DNA of 64,000 bases from Zonotrichia leucophrys gambelii (lineage: Eukaryota; Chordata; Aves; Passeriformes; Passerellidae): NCBI RefSeq assembly GCF_028769735.1, contig NC_088171.1, positions 77,579,216 through 77,643,215 of the forward strand, written 5' to 3'. The notes below the pieces were generated by a model. The model made no database searches. It saw only the letters and a list, made by a program, of their open reading frames with translations, and was not told the origin of the DNA. A program made the translations under genes and the position numbers. Shown here one piece after another: positions 1 to 11,224 of the stretch. Position 1 is the first letter of the stretch, and each line of letters begins with the position of its first letter.

Positions 1-1934
1 TTTATTTCTCTACAGCAAGGCCTTTGAAATAAAGGTAGGTATGTTCAAGCAGTACTGGGCTTTTCTCCAGCAGCTGCAGCTAATGGCATGATGGAACGCA
101 TGCCATAGGTAAATCCCAGTAACGTATTTCATCATTTCCTCATGATAGCAAGATGAAAAAGTCCTTATTCTTGATATCCTTCCATATCCATATGGGAACT
201 GTAGATGATGTGTCTCTTAGAAAAAGTAAGGAAGGTATTAACAGCCTCACAAGAATATATAGTATTCATTATTAAAGCCGGATTATCATGTCTTAAGACT
301 CCTAGAATATACCTTAGAAGAGAAGACACCGAAAGGTATTTTGGGTATTTTTTTCCTGATGAAAAACTCTGAAGCGGTGGTGCAGTATAATAGATCTAGG
401 ACAATGAAGAATTTGGAGAGAGATAGGCAAAAAAGAATACCTTAAATACCTCAAAGTAGAAGCATTTTGTCAGTGGAAGTGACCTGAAGGAGGAGCATGT
501 TTACAAGTGTAGTACCAAAAGAATATTAAAGATAGTATCTGTTCAGCTTCAATCTCATGACTTGATAAAAAAACTCTCAGGAGTAGTGAGAAAATCTTCC
601 AATGATGGAAAATGGATGATATCATATAGGAGATAATAATAGAACTCAGCTTTGAAAGAACAAGAACTAAGCATGGAAAAGAACATGCTTATGTTTTGGA
701 GAAGAACATATTATTTTGGTGGAAATAATATAATATGCTTCTTATAGTCATTGAATAGGTACAACAGAGATTTAGAAATAGATTAGTGAATTTCTGTCTA
801 TACCTTCCATCTTTTTTAAACCCATGGGGTCTTTGAATTAAAACTTTCTTAAAAGCCTTTCTTTTTTTTTTTTTTTTTTGTTTTCTGTAAAATTCATGAA
901 GAAAAAAACCAAAATGACTAAAGGCAAAATGTGTGATCTCTGTACTTGTAGCTAAGCACTGTACAAAGTTAATGAGTCATGAGTTTTCATGCAGAGTTGG
1001 AAAAATAGCCTAAATCATTCCTCTACAAAAACCAAATATTTCATTTCAAATTTCTTTTTTGCATGGATAGGTCTCTTGATTATTTACCTGTGAACATAAG
1101 ACATGAAAAAGAAATACCTTAAATTTGGTTTGGCTTCTCTCATATAGTTCTGCCTTAGAACATCAGAAAAGAAAGAAAACCTTCTGTTTGTTAACTAATT
1201 TATCTTTTTGGTTTCAGTAGTGTCTAGTGTTGGCTGCAGCAGCTTCGTTTTCATCACACTGTATTGACAGACTGTACCCGAAAAGTAATTTATCTTCAAA
1301 TTAATCAATAGGAAAGAAAGAAAGGAGTGAAGAAAAATATATTTCTATTTAAAAAAAAAAAACTTTAGGATGCAGGTCTGGGCACATTACACAGCTGGAC
1401 ATCTCAGACACTGACACCAATTTAATCTTGCTGAGAACTTTGCAACTGTATTTTCAGTTAACAAATAAACATGAGCAAAACAGGCACACTTAAACCCTTT
1501 GAAATGTCCTATATGACAACACTAACTTCACTGAAACCCACTAAATCATAGATGCAACAATGACACTTCAAAAAAGATACTGGGCAAACAAAAGAAAACA
1601 GCTGGATTTCTTGACTTTCATCTATTTGTTATGAGTTGTGAGACACCTCCCATTAGTCTGATACCATAAATTAATAGTCTGCAGTAAAACTAGCTTCTGA
1701 AATCACTTGTCACACTTACCAGAGATGACACTGGTCCTTGATAATGTGAATGTTCTCTGACCCATAAAGTTAACTTTATTAATAAACCCACTTTTGGTTC
1801 AGTGATTCTGTGCTGAAAAAAGAGAAGCTGTTGACAATGACACTGAACAAAAAAGATTCCAGCACAGACCACCATAGCATTCCATTTGCCAAAGGTGTTG
1901 AGTATGACCCTTTAAGCAGTACTCTTGGGGCCCA
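1..1934. other. AT-rich sequence without a recognisable gene
   Basis: The longest open frame is about 60 codons and reads like chance. No repeat family is recognised. An 18-base T run lies at 862-879. Nothing else can be supported here. Confidence 0.6.
862..879. repeat. Poly-T tract (18 T)
   Basis: An uninterrupted run of T between c861 and g880. It could be the A-tail of an old minus-strand retrocopy, but no recognisable element body lies beside it, so a simple homopolymer is the safer call. Confidence 0.8.
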
Positions 1935-2340
1935 AACATCCACCCAGATTTTATTCACCTAATTGTCTAGTTCTCCAGACTGCAACAGCTCTGCTGAAGA
2001 CAATATAAATGTCAGAATGCAATAAATCTCATATGATTAACCCTTAGTAAATCCATGCTGACTCTTCTCAGTCACTTTTCCCTTCTGCATGTGCCCTGAA
2101 ATGACCTCCAAGAGGGCTTCCTCCCAGATGCTCCCAAGACCTGAAGTGAGACTGATGGCCTAAACATCCTCAGATCATCCTTTTGGCTGTGGGCAACATT
2201 TTCCTTCCTCCACACATTGAGAAGTCCCTGGATCTCCACAATCTGTCAAAGATTGTAGACAGCAATCTTGCCAGCACACCAATTGGTTCTTTCCACAGCC
2301 GTAGATGCAGTTTTACCCACCTGAGTTTCCTGTGGAAACT
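1935..2340 (-). mobile_element. CR1 LINE fragment (old, minus strand)
   Basis: The plus strand reads as the complement of the CR1 reverse-transcriptase region. The block near 2050, 'taaatccatgctgactctt', matches the CR1 segment that in many copies reads 'gtgaatccatgctgactact'. It is followed by the stretch around 2090-2160 that precedes the thumb-coding part. Divergence is high and no frame is preserved. Neither the CR1 3' end nor its 5' end is present, so this is an internal remnant. The outer limits are uncertain by some tens of bases. Confidence 0.7.
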
Positions 2341-2771
2341 AAGCATGTACTAGAAATAAAACAGAAATTTAACAGCAGTAGATTGAATAGATAAAAGTGC
2401 AGCAGAACCTTAGTACTACACAGGATTATATTATCAAACCCATTAGACTTACATGCCATATAACTGGTTCATTTTCATAGTTGTCATAAGAATCCAAGAA
2501 AAACCTCAACTGGAAAATGATAGCAATGTGAGTCACAATTCTCTCTCATGATAATAAATCAGGCAAGTAGGTATGTTTGACATTTGCTGCCTTCTAATTT
2601 CAGAACAAGCTGCCAGAGGCAAAAAATATATTAAACTAAAAATTAAACTTTCCTTCAGTCACCAAGGTATTAAATAACTCACTGGCATAGAAATCCAATG
2701 TTCTTGAAAAAAAAAATTTGTTAGAGAGTAGTAACATATAGCTTGTCTAAATACTATCAATAGGTATGAAA

Positions 2772-3835
2772 GAGACCACAGAATGGCTTTGGTTGGATGG
2801 GACCTTAAAGATCATCTAGTTCCAGTACCCCTGTTGTGGGCAAGGACACCTTGTATTAGATCAGGTTTCTCACTGACCAATCCAAACTGGCCTTGAACAA
2901 TTCAGTGATGAGGCATCTGCAACTGCTCTGGGCAACCGGTTGCAGGGTTTTTTTGCAATCTTCACAGTGAAGCATTTCTTCTTAATATCTAATCTAAACC
3001 TACTCCCTTTCAGTTTGGAGCCAGTCCTACTTGTCCTGTCACTACACACCCTTGTCAAAAGTCCCTCTCCTGTTTTCTTGTAGCATTCCCTCAGGTACTG
3101 AAGGGCAGCAATTTGGTTATCTCCAAGACTTCCCCTTTCCAGGCTGAACAATCCCAGCTCTCTCAACTTGCAGGAGAGATTTTCCATTCCTCTAATCATC
3201 TCTGTATCTCTCCTCTGGACTCACTCCAACAGGTCCCTGTCCCCTCTGTGCTGAGGCCCTAGAGCTGCATGCAGCTCTCCAGGTGGGGTCTCACCAGAGC
3301 ACAGGAACACGATCACCTCCCTCAACCTGCTGGCCACACTTCTTTTGATGGATCCCAGAACAAGGTTGTCTTTCAAGGCTGGAAGCTCTCATTAATGGCT
3401 AACATTCAGCTTCACATCCATCAGCAACCCCAAGTCCTTCTTGTACAGGGCTGTTCTTTACCTGTTCATGCCCAATCGTGTGTTGATACTGGGGATTACC
3501 CCAACCCAAGTCCTCCATCCTACTCTTTATTAGAATGGGTACAAAGCTTCCCTTTTTCCAGTCATCTGGGACTTAACCTGATAACTGGAACTTTTCAAAT
3601 ATTATGGAAGTAGCTGGCAACTATATCAACCAATTCCCTCAAGACTATGGGTCCCAAATATTTGTGTACCTTCAGGGTCTTCAGGTGGTCATGAGCTTGA
3701 TCTTTACTTTCAGTGGGAAGCACATTGCTTCCCCAACACCCACCCTGCTCTCCAGGCATAGGGATGGAGAGTGTGGGGAGAGAGGTTGCCATTGAATACT
3801 GAGGCAAAAAATTGTTGAGCGCCTCAGCCATGTGA
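2772..3835 (-). mobile_element. CR1 LINE, minus strand, internally deleted
   Basis: The element's 3' end is at about 2772 (complement of the typical CR1 tail 'ggttggatgggacctta'). Reading leftwards on the minus strand, the 3' UTR and the end of ORF2 run up to about 3505. At 3500-3510 the sequence jumps from the region complementary to 'gggattaccccaaccc' to one far upstream in ORF2 ('tttccagtcatctgggac', 'tcaaatattatgga'). About 0.8 kb of the normal reverse-transcriptase frame is therefore missing. Stops and frameshifts remain in what is left, so the copy is dead. The 8-bp terminal repeats typical of CR1 are almost gone. Loss of the middle with both sides kept is unlike plain 5' truncation and points to a deletion after insertion. 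Confidence 0.92.
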
Positions 3836-5325
3836 TATTCATATATTATTACAATATACATAACATTAACTGTTTGGGGCTTTTTTTCTCTGTTTCTTTT
3901 TTTTTTTTTTTATTTATTTTTCCTTTTCTTTAACTATGGAAAGAAACCAATGGGACAAATAAGGATCATGCTGAATAATCATCACAGGTTGATTGACTAC
4001 TGAATGACTTATCTTTTAAAGAAAAATGATAAAAAGTGCACACTACTAAAGCAGTTTACTTTCTTTGGAACCATATGATTGTATTTTCTTTCTTGCTAAG
4101 TCCAAGCTGCAGAAAACTATCAGGGTACAACCAAAGTTTCAGTCCTGACATGATAATGTTATCATGTTCTGCTATGTCTTGTAAATACAGAGTAGCAGTA
4201 GTGCTTCAGCAAATTTACACTGGAGTTGCATTGAGTCAACTTAGAATTTGACTCAGATCTCATTAGATCAATGAATCAATAAGATGTCCAGCTTTTCTGA
4301 CTTAAAATCTTGTCTAGCTGGGAGGCAGAAAATGAATGCTCCCTACCTCAGAGATAGAAATGAAGGAGACTCTCCAAGACACAGCTTGGCGATAAGATGC
4401 TTAGCTGGATAGGGAACTAGATTATAGAGTGACACCGTCATGTAAGTCTTACCAGCCATGTGGCCACATTTCATTTCTTTACAGAGGCAAGGATTTATCA
4501 GCAGATTATCTTTTTTGTGTAGTCTCACTATCAATCATGATTTAACAGCACTTACATCTGACCTACTTTTTCATCATCACAAAAACCACTGTGATCACTA
4601 CATGTAAATAGTGGCTTAAAGCATGTGTTCATAGTGACATAAAGTACATATTCAGCCTCTCGACGTTTCTTCTGTTTGCTGGACTAAGCAGAATTGTTGC
4701 AAAGATTTAAGACTCTACTCACCTTCCCTCATCTTAACAAAGAAACAAAACAAAACAAAAATAACAAAAAAACCCAATGAACTTGGAATGGATTTTTCAG
4801 AGGAAACATCGCACTCCTTCTCATGAGCATAAAAGAATTTTTAAGCATTCTAAAAAGTTATGCACCACAGCCATTCTTTGAGTGCTAAATCTAGAAGTTC
4901 TCCTGTGGCTTTCTGGACCTCTGCCAAACATTCTTTCATTTCAGGGATGCCTCACAGAGTGCAACAGACAATGTTCTAAGCTTTGGGACTATGGAGTATA
5001 TGCCAGATACACCATAATACCCCAGGAGGAATTAATTCAATTTGCCTTCATTTGATTCTAATCACACATTCATCTGTTAGTTGTGGCACTGAGTACCTGC
5101 AGCTTACATTTTTTAATTAACAACACTGTTATAGCTGCAACTAGGGGAATATCAAAAGTGCATTCACAATTCAGTTGAACTTTATACCCTTTTTTAATTT
5201 TACAGAACACACTGTGCCACTCAATTTTTATAGTACATGAATTCTCTACATTCGCATCTTCACCTAGTTATAGACCACAGCACTAATATAAAACTTATAT
5301 ACTACATAATAGTAGGAATATATTA
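3836..5325. other. AT-rich intergenic sequence
   Basis: No gene or mobile element is recognised. The stretch begins with a pyrimidine-rich tract (3881-3932, mostly T) and holds an A-rich tract with CAAAA units at about 4739-4773. Open frames are all under about 75 codons. Confidence 0.6.
3881..3932. repeat. Pyrimidine-rich low-complexity tract
   Basis: About 50 bases, nearly all T with a few C, G and A, directly downstream of the CR1 fragment. It looks like simple low-complexity sequence. Confidence 0.8.
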
Positions 5326-6272
5326 TATAAAGTTTAACAAGGGCAATTTCTGGATTCTGCACCTGGAATTGGGCAACCCTGGTTGTGTGTATAGCCTAGA
5401 GAATGAGAGGCTGGAAAGCAGCACCATGGGAAGGAACCTCAGGATCCTGGTCAGTGACAAGTTGAACATGAGCCATCAGTGTCCTGGCAGCCAGGAGGGC
5501 CAACCCTGTCCTGGGGGGCATCAGGCACAGCATCACCAGCTGGGCAAGGGAGGGGATTGTCCTGCCCTTCTCTGAGGCCTCACCTTCAGTGCTGGGGGCA
5601 GTTGTCATAAATAAAAATGATTGTAATGGATCTACTGTTACACAATAATTTTGTATATATTGCTAATAGATATTTCTTTTAGCTGTTAAGTAGATAATCA
5701 ACCAGTCTGAAATTCTCTGGGATTGTATTCACTTACTTCCTACTATCATAATTAAAATGAAAATGAATGCTGTATGCAGGTGTTATACAATTTGACAAGT
5801 TTTGGGTGCCACAATATAAAAAAGATAAAAAAACATTAGAGAGAGCAACAAAGATGGTGAAAGGTGTGGAGGGAGCTGTATGAGGAGTTGCTGAGGTCAC
5901 TTGATCTGTTCAGGCTGGAGAAGAGGAAACTGAGTGGAGACCTCACCAAGCCTACAACTTCCTCACAAGGGGAAGAGGAGAGGCAGACACTGATCTCTTT
6001 TGTGGTGACCAGTGACAGAACCCAGGGGAATGGCCTGAAGTAGCGTCAGGGAACATTTAAGCTGGATATTAGAAAAATGTTCTTCCCCCAGAGGATGGCT
6101 GAGCAGTGGAACAGGTTCTCCAGAGAAGTGGTCACAGCACCAAGCTGGACGGAGTTCAGGAAGCATTTTAGCAAGGCTCTCAGACATATGATGTGATTCC
6201 TGGGGTGTCCCGCAGAGAGCCAGGAACTGGACTTGATCCTGATGGGTCCCTTCCAACTCAGCATATTTTATG
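5326..6272 (+). mobile_element. CR1 LINE, plus strand, interrupted by a 198-bp insert
   Basis: The sequence follows the 3' third of CR1 ORF2 and the 3' UTR on the plus strand. 5326-5602 covers the part ending in 'ggggggcatcaggcacagc' and the 'cctcaccttcagtgctg' region. 5801-6272 resumes with 'ttttgggtgccacaatat', passes 'tgttcaggctggagaagag', and ends at the CR1 terminus near 6272 ('gggtcccttccaactcagc'). Between these halves lies an unrelated AT-rich segment, listed separately. The copy is 5'-truncated at about 5326 and its frame has stops. The two halves are collinear in CR1, so the insert entered an existing element or was present in its source copy. Confidence 0.92.
5603..5800 (+). repeat. 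198-bp insert inside CR1; inverted copy at 11022-11224
   Basis: An AT-rich segment starting 'gtcataaataaaaatgattg' and ending 'tacaatttgacaagt'. It is not CR1: the flanking CR1 halves join cleanly if it is removed. The same sequence occurs on the opposite strand at 11022-11224, with about 10% differences by my hand alignment. In both places the start adjoins the same CR1 position ('cttcagtgctgg', then 'agttg'). The two ends read gtcataaat and, complemented, gtcaaatt. This is a weak terminal inverted repeat, and a short 'agtt' may be a target duplication. It could be a small non-autonomous DNA transposon, part of a chimeric CR1 lineage, or a local inverted duplication. Confidence 0.75.
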
Positions 6273-8462
6273 AACTTTACCAAAATAAGATATACAAAAT
6301 AAACCTAAAGTTTTGCATATACCACAATACAGACTTAGCTGCATCTCTACTCTGAAAAAAGCAGAATTGTAAAACTAATTTGAATGCAAAACTTCTGTGT
6401 TTCCTCAGAAGACAATGCCTTCTGAAGTAATCATTCTTCCTCCTTTTAAGTCTGTTTTTTAGTTTCTCACCTCAAATTCTGCAGCATAAAATATCTTTGG
6501 GCAAATTCAGAGCAAAGCAGGAGGAGAGTAGAAAACTCCCTTATAGAAGAAGAAAATAAAATATTTTTCTGTTTCTATTCAACCCATAAAATTAATTTTC
6601 CTTTGTTATGTAACTGAAATAAGGGTCTCACTGATAAAATTTAATGTGTATTCATATTAAAAAACTTATTGTTATTGAAAATAGTAAGTTTTTACTTATA
6701 ATGTAATCAACTATGAGTGATTATGTCTCAGGAGCAGATATTACTGCTTGCATATTTTATGTATAAATATCTGTTACCATGGATCCTGAATAATGTTTCA
6801 GAATTACTTTTTTTTATTGATAAAGAACAAAGTTCAAAAAGCTGTTGCTTTAAAATGAATGATGCAATACAACTGCAGGCAATACATTCCATTGTGATAC
6901 TCCAAAAAACCAGTAAGACTTCATTTGTGACCCAGAACAACAAAGAAACAATACTGTTTGCTAAGACAAGAAGGTAAAAAAAATTACCAAGCATTCTGGG
7001 AATTAAACTAGCAGAAAAAAAATGAGTGATTTAGGTCAGGAAGTCACCTTTGTGGTATCATAAACATGCACTTTCTGTCTTTCAACTGCTCTGACTAATT
7101 CAACAACATCCATGTTTGTGGATTATTCATCAAACACATCACAGCCGGAAAATTAGTGTTTCTGTCTCTGCAGCTGAGGAGCAGTCACATTTGCAGGGGC
7201 TTCAGGTTGGTTAGCCTAAGATGCAGGAGCCTGCCTGTAACTGGGATTAGTGCAGAGAACTGCACTGCAGCTGGGCTCAGGAACCTTTAGCAACCCCATC
7301 TGAAGTCACAGTTGCCTTGAGTCATTGAGACTTTGTGGAGAACAACAGAAGTTTGGAGCTCAGAAGTCCCAAGAAAGTTGTTCTGATACTAGACCCCAGA
7401 GGTACTTAACAACATTACATTGAGACATAGCCCTTCTAACACAACTGCTGATATTTAAGTTTCTACGCCTTAAGGGGCAAAGAAAATTACCTAATGGTTA
7501 ACTGAAGTGGTGACCCCCTTTAAAAAATGACTTTCGTAATTTTATATTGAATGTGAAGGCAATCTAGTTTCACCAGAGGGGCTACTGCTGGAAGAATTTT
7601 TGATCTATCTTTATATGGCATATCCAAAATCACACAGAAAACTTGTAGCAGAGAAAGAAATTGAGAACAAAAATACTGAAATAGTTGCTTAGCACCAACA
7701 AAATTTTCCTCTCTAAAAGAATATGGTACTTTTCTGAGAAGGAGAAAACATTGTTTTGCACCTTTCCCTCATATATTTCTTCAAAGGCATTTAGAAAGTG
7801 AATGAACATGAAAATGTGTGCTTCATTACAACTTCATCAACTTAACAGATCAAAATTGCCTAATTTGTGTCTACTGTGTAAACACTGAAGTGTTTAAATA
7901 TTGCAAAGCCATACCTTGGGAAGGTAATTTAAATTCTATAGTACTCAAAATTAAAATGCCATTTCAGATTTTCCATGTTTTGAAAAAAACTGTTGTGAAA
8001 AAAATTCATTACAGAACATATAGTAAATACATCCTAGATATAGTCCTTCATGTTGTTTCATTAGAAAATATTAATATTCTTTGCTCTCTGCTGGTATGCT
8101 GTCCTTCTCCCTATCAATGAACTTAAGACAAATGCAAGCATTAATGGGACAATTTTAAGAATTCAAGGGACACTTGGAAAGTGCAATGATATTTCTCTGC
8201 CATAAGTGCATAATTTAAGGAAATATTAGCGTTTTTGCTGTAATTTGCAATCTATGAAAAGGGAAAACTAGCTGCCTCTTCTTCTGGTCAACAGTACCCA
8301 ACAAAGTCTGAGTCAGCACTTGTACTTCTCATTCTCATTTATAATCTAATTCTTCTTAAAAAGAACCCCAAAAACAAAAAAATCAATTTTCTCCTGACCT
8401 CTTTATCCCAATCTCTTTTATGCAGAAAGAAATACAGTAACAGTCAAATCCTACATGTTTGA
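6273..8462. other. AT-rich intergenic sequence
   Basis: No gene, RNA or recognisable mobile element. Short frames at 6717-6994 (both strands) and 7818-8120 reach 86-100 codons. They have no recognisable domains and contain long AT-rich hydrophobic runs, as expected by chance. 7190-7400 is slightly richer in G+C but unidentified. Confidence 0.55.
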
Positions 8463-9103
8463 AACAGAATCAGAGAGTCACAAAATAAAAGAATATGCTG
8501 TGTCAGAATGGACTGATCAGGATCATCAGGTCCAACTCCTGATCTTATGCAGGATGCCACAATAATCCCATCATGTTCCTGAGAGCATTGTCCAAACACT
8601 TCTTGAACTCTGTCAGACTTGGTGCTGTGACCACTTCCCTGGAGACCCTGTTCCAGTGCCCAAACACCCCAGAGGGATGAAGAACATTTTTCTGATAGCC
8701 AACCTAAACGTCCCCTGAATCAGCTTCATGCTGTTTTGTCAAGTCCTATCATGGGTCACGAGGGTGAAGAGATCAGTGTCTGCCACTCCGACTCCTTTTG
8801 TGAGGCTGTCGAAGACCGCAATGAGATCTCCTCTCAGTGTCCTCATCTCTAGGCTGAACCCCAACTCACCTCAGTCATTCCCCACAGAGTTTCCACTCTA
8901 GACTCTTCATCATCCTATTTTCCCTGCCTTGGACACCCTCTAATAGTTTAATTTCTTTTTTATGTTGTGGCACCCAAATCTCCCCCTGGACTTGAGGAGA
9001 GGCCGCCTCAGTGCAGAGCAGAGTGGGACAACACTTGCCTGGCTGGTGATGCTGTGCCTGATGCCCCCAGGACAGGGGTGGCCCTCCTGGCTACCAGGGC
9101 TAT
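8463..9103 (-). mobile_element. CR1 LINE, minus strand
   Basis: The 3' end of the element is at about 8463, as the complement of the CR1 tail with traces of the terminal 8-bp repeat ('cagaatcagagagtcac'). The sequence then follows the CR1 3' UTR and the end of ORF2 without a gap up to 'gtggccctcctggctacca' near 9100, where the copy is 5'-truncated. At about 8965-8985 this copy crosses the position where the copy at 5326-6272 carries its 198-bp insert, and it has no insert there. It therefore serves as the empty-site reference. Stops break every frame. Confidence 0.92.
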
Positions 9104-9673
9104 TATATATAATATAATTGAGAATTATATTTCAATTAATTTTCAAATGAGGTGGAATGGAGTCTAAAAATCTGAACACTACATGGGAAAGGAACTTCTT
9201 TGGTTTATATTAAACATATGTCTAGGGGACAGTCATGCTTTTAAAAGTGATACATCTCTACTTCTGATAATTTTGGGTTGATTTAGTTTTTTTACAGTTT
9301 TACTGTAGATTAGATATTTTCAGAAAAGTATAAGTCAAAAGGTAAACTAGGTTACCATTATTATATACTCAATGTTCTGCAAAATTCATGGTTGTGTGTT
9401 TTATTGATTTAAAGTTTCATGAGTTAAAAGAAAAAAAAAAAAGACAGTCCCATGGACAGAAAAGAAACTATCATAAGCCCTTCTTTATCTTTTGACTTAG
9501 ATTTCAACTAAATAATTCTAAATCCTCTGTATCTGAGGTTAACTTCAAGAGGCATTATTTTATATAATGTTGTTGTTTGCCTAATCTACAGCTTTAAATA
9601 TGATTTTGGTTTCTATTGTCCTTGGTTTCTATGCTATGAGTTAGAAAGATCGTATTTTTTCCCAAAGGTAGTG
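9104..9673. other. AT-rich spacer between CR1 and LTR
   Basis: Unique-looking AT-rich sequence with an A-run at about 9430-9442. No gene or element is recognised. Confidence 0.6.
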
Positions 9674-10060
9674 TGTGACGGTGTTCACAGGGGTTTTCAG
9701 GTGAGGGAAGAGACGAGAATGTTGACTCCATGTTCAGAAGGCTTGATTTATTATTTTATGATATATATTACATCAAAACTATACTAAAAAGAATAGAAGG
9801 AAAGTTTCATCTCAGAAGGCTAGCTAAGCTAAGAATAAAAAGGAATGAATAATAAAGGTTTGTGTCTCAGACAGAGTCCAAGCTAACTGGGCTGTGATAG
9901 GCCATTAATTATAAACATCCAAGATGGGCCAATCACAGATGGACCTGCTGCATTCCACAGCAGCAGATAACCATTGTTTACATTTTGTTCCTGAAGCCTT
10001 TCAGCTTCTCAGGAAGAAAAATTCTAAGAGAGGATTTTTAATGAAAAGATGTCTGTGACA
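9674..10060 (-). mobile_element. Solo LTR, class II (ERVK-like), minus strand
   Basis: A 387-bp unit bounded by TG and CA on both strands: the plus strand starts 'tgtgacggtgttcac' and ends 'gatgtctgtgaca'. It is flanked by a perfect 6-bp direct repeat, gtagtg, at 9668-9673 and 10061-10066. A 6-bp target duplication is characteristic of the ERVK/class II group. On the minus strand there is a TATA-like stretch (complement of 'attaattataaac', about 9905-9917) and a polyadenylation signal AATAAA (complement of tttatt, 9747-9752), which sets the orientation. No gag, pol or env sequence adjoins it, so this is a solo LTR left by LTR-LTR recombination. The clean duplication suggests a fairly recent insertion. 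It resembles LTRs common in songbird genomes; the family name is not assigned. Confidence 0.9.
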
Positions 10061-10349
10061 GTAGTGTCAGTCCAGAACAGCTTTAACCCATCCCTGACTG
10101 CATTGAAGAGATCCCACTCATGAGTCTGTGAGCTGAAATAGAAAGACAAGGTCATGGCAAAAGCTGCTTGCTATATGCAAAAATTATATGGATGCTGTTG
10201 AGTATCAGTTTTCTAAAAACGTGTGAGTCCAAAAATTATGTTAAAAAGATCTGTGAGTGCTTCTGTCAACCTGTGATTGCTACCATGGTTCCTAGTACCC
10301 ATTTGCTGAGGCAGCTATTCATGTTCTTGGCATACATCTCTTCATCTGA

Positions 10350-10979
10350 AGCCTTCTGGTATCTCTGTTTCTCATCCTCCTGCTCAGAGAGGTGGGAGAA
10401 ATGGTTTATAATAGGAAGGATTCATCTATAAAGGAAGGTATTTCAGCTGGGTAGCACAGAAATCATGAGAAGATGCAGGCATTAAAAACTGGCAAGAAGA
10501 ACAAAAAGAAAGCAGCACTGTTGGCGAAAGACTAGGAGGATGACATTGATCTTGAGATGACCTCAAGAGCTTGCCAGATTCCCAGGTCCATTAGAACTGC
10601 AGTAGCTCTCTATGGCGTGGATGTAGCAGCCAACATAGGTGCTGTGGAGAGGGAATGCACTGCCAGTATACCTGCAGTGAGAGCTAAAGCCTTGACATAT
10701 TTATATTGCTGCTTCCTGTGCCTGATGTGAGCTCATGGCCTTTGTACTGAAGAAACTGTGACTGTTGTTGATTTGATTTTAAACTCAACAGCAGCATCTA
10801 AACCCAATATTTTCTGTGGCAGGGTAGATCAATTATTCAAAAGACGTGACTTGCTGCTTGAGGAAAAGATTGCAGCTGGCTCACAGGCCAGTTGGAAGGA
10901 CACACTGATGGAGGCGTGAAGCAGCAATGTAATCCTGCCTTTTCTTCTAATCCCTAGTATATTATGTAGCATAATAAAT
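10350..10979 (+). pseudogene. Unidentified coding-like frame with three stops (possible retropseudogene)
   Basis: One plus-strand frame from 10350 to the tga at 10917-10919 is interrupted only by tag at 10452, tag at 10533 and tga at 10728. In AT-rich sequence far more stops are expected over 190 codons. From the atg at 10473 the frame begins MQALKTGKKNKKKAALLAKD, then stop, EDDIDLE; later blocks include TAVALYGVDVAANIGAVERE and RRDLLLEEKIAAGSQASWKD. The lysine-rich start followed by acidic residues looks like real protein. The stops at 10533 and 10728 would each fit a lost tryptophan codon (tgg to tag or tga). An AATAAA lies at 10974-10979, about 55 bases after the frame, as in a processed mRNA copy. 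No poly-A tail is clear. A good splice-acceptor-like tract ('tctcatcctcctgctcag', ending 10387) lies within the 5' part, so an unprocessed origin is possible. I do not recognise the protein. Confidence 0.4.
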
Positions 10980-11021
10980 ATGTTTTAAAACAGATCAAGA
11001 GACACTAAGACACAAACCAGT

Positions 11022-11224
11022 AACTTCGCAAACTCTATAACACCTGCATGTAGCATACATTCATTTTAATGTTAATTATGATGGTAGAAAGTATGTGAAT
11101 AGAATCCCAGAGAATTTCAGACTGGTTGATTATCTATTTAATAGCTAAGAGAAATATCTATTAGCAATATATGCATAATTACTGTGTAACAGTAGATCCA
11201 TTACAATCATTTTTTATTTATGAC
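11022..11224 (-). repeat. Inverted copy of the 198-bp CR1 insert
   Basis: The reverse complement matches 5603-5800 nearly end to end: 'gattgtaatggatctactg', 'ccagtctgaaattctctggg' and 'gcaggtgttata' are identical in both, with about 10% differences overall. At its right edge (11224/11225) it joins CR1 at the same CR1 position as in the first copy. At its left edge (11022) it does not return to CR1 but abuts unrelated sequence downstream of the coding-like frame. Confidence 0.75.

Noticed and set aside
2870..3199. 109-codon minus-strand frame that looks protein-like
   Set aside because: It lies wholly within the CR1 3' region at 2772-3835, so it is mobile-element sequence rather than a host gene.
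5237..5575. 112-codon plus-strand frame
   Set aside because: Its second half is CR1 ORF2-derived (5326-5602) and its first half is unrelated AT-rich sequence. It is not a gene.
9674..10066. Possible full-length provirus at the class II LTR
   Set aside because: Only one LTR copy is present, with the target duplication on both sides and no gag, pol or env between. It is a solo LTR.
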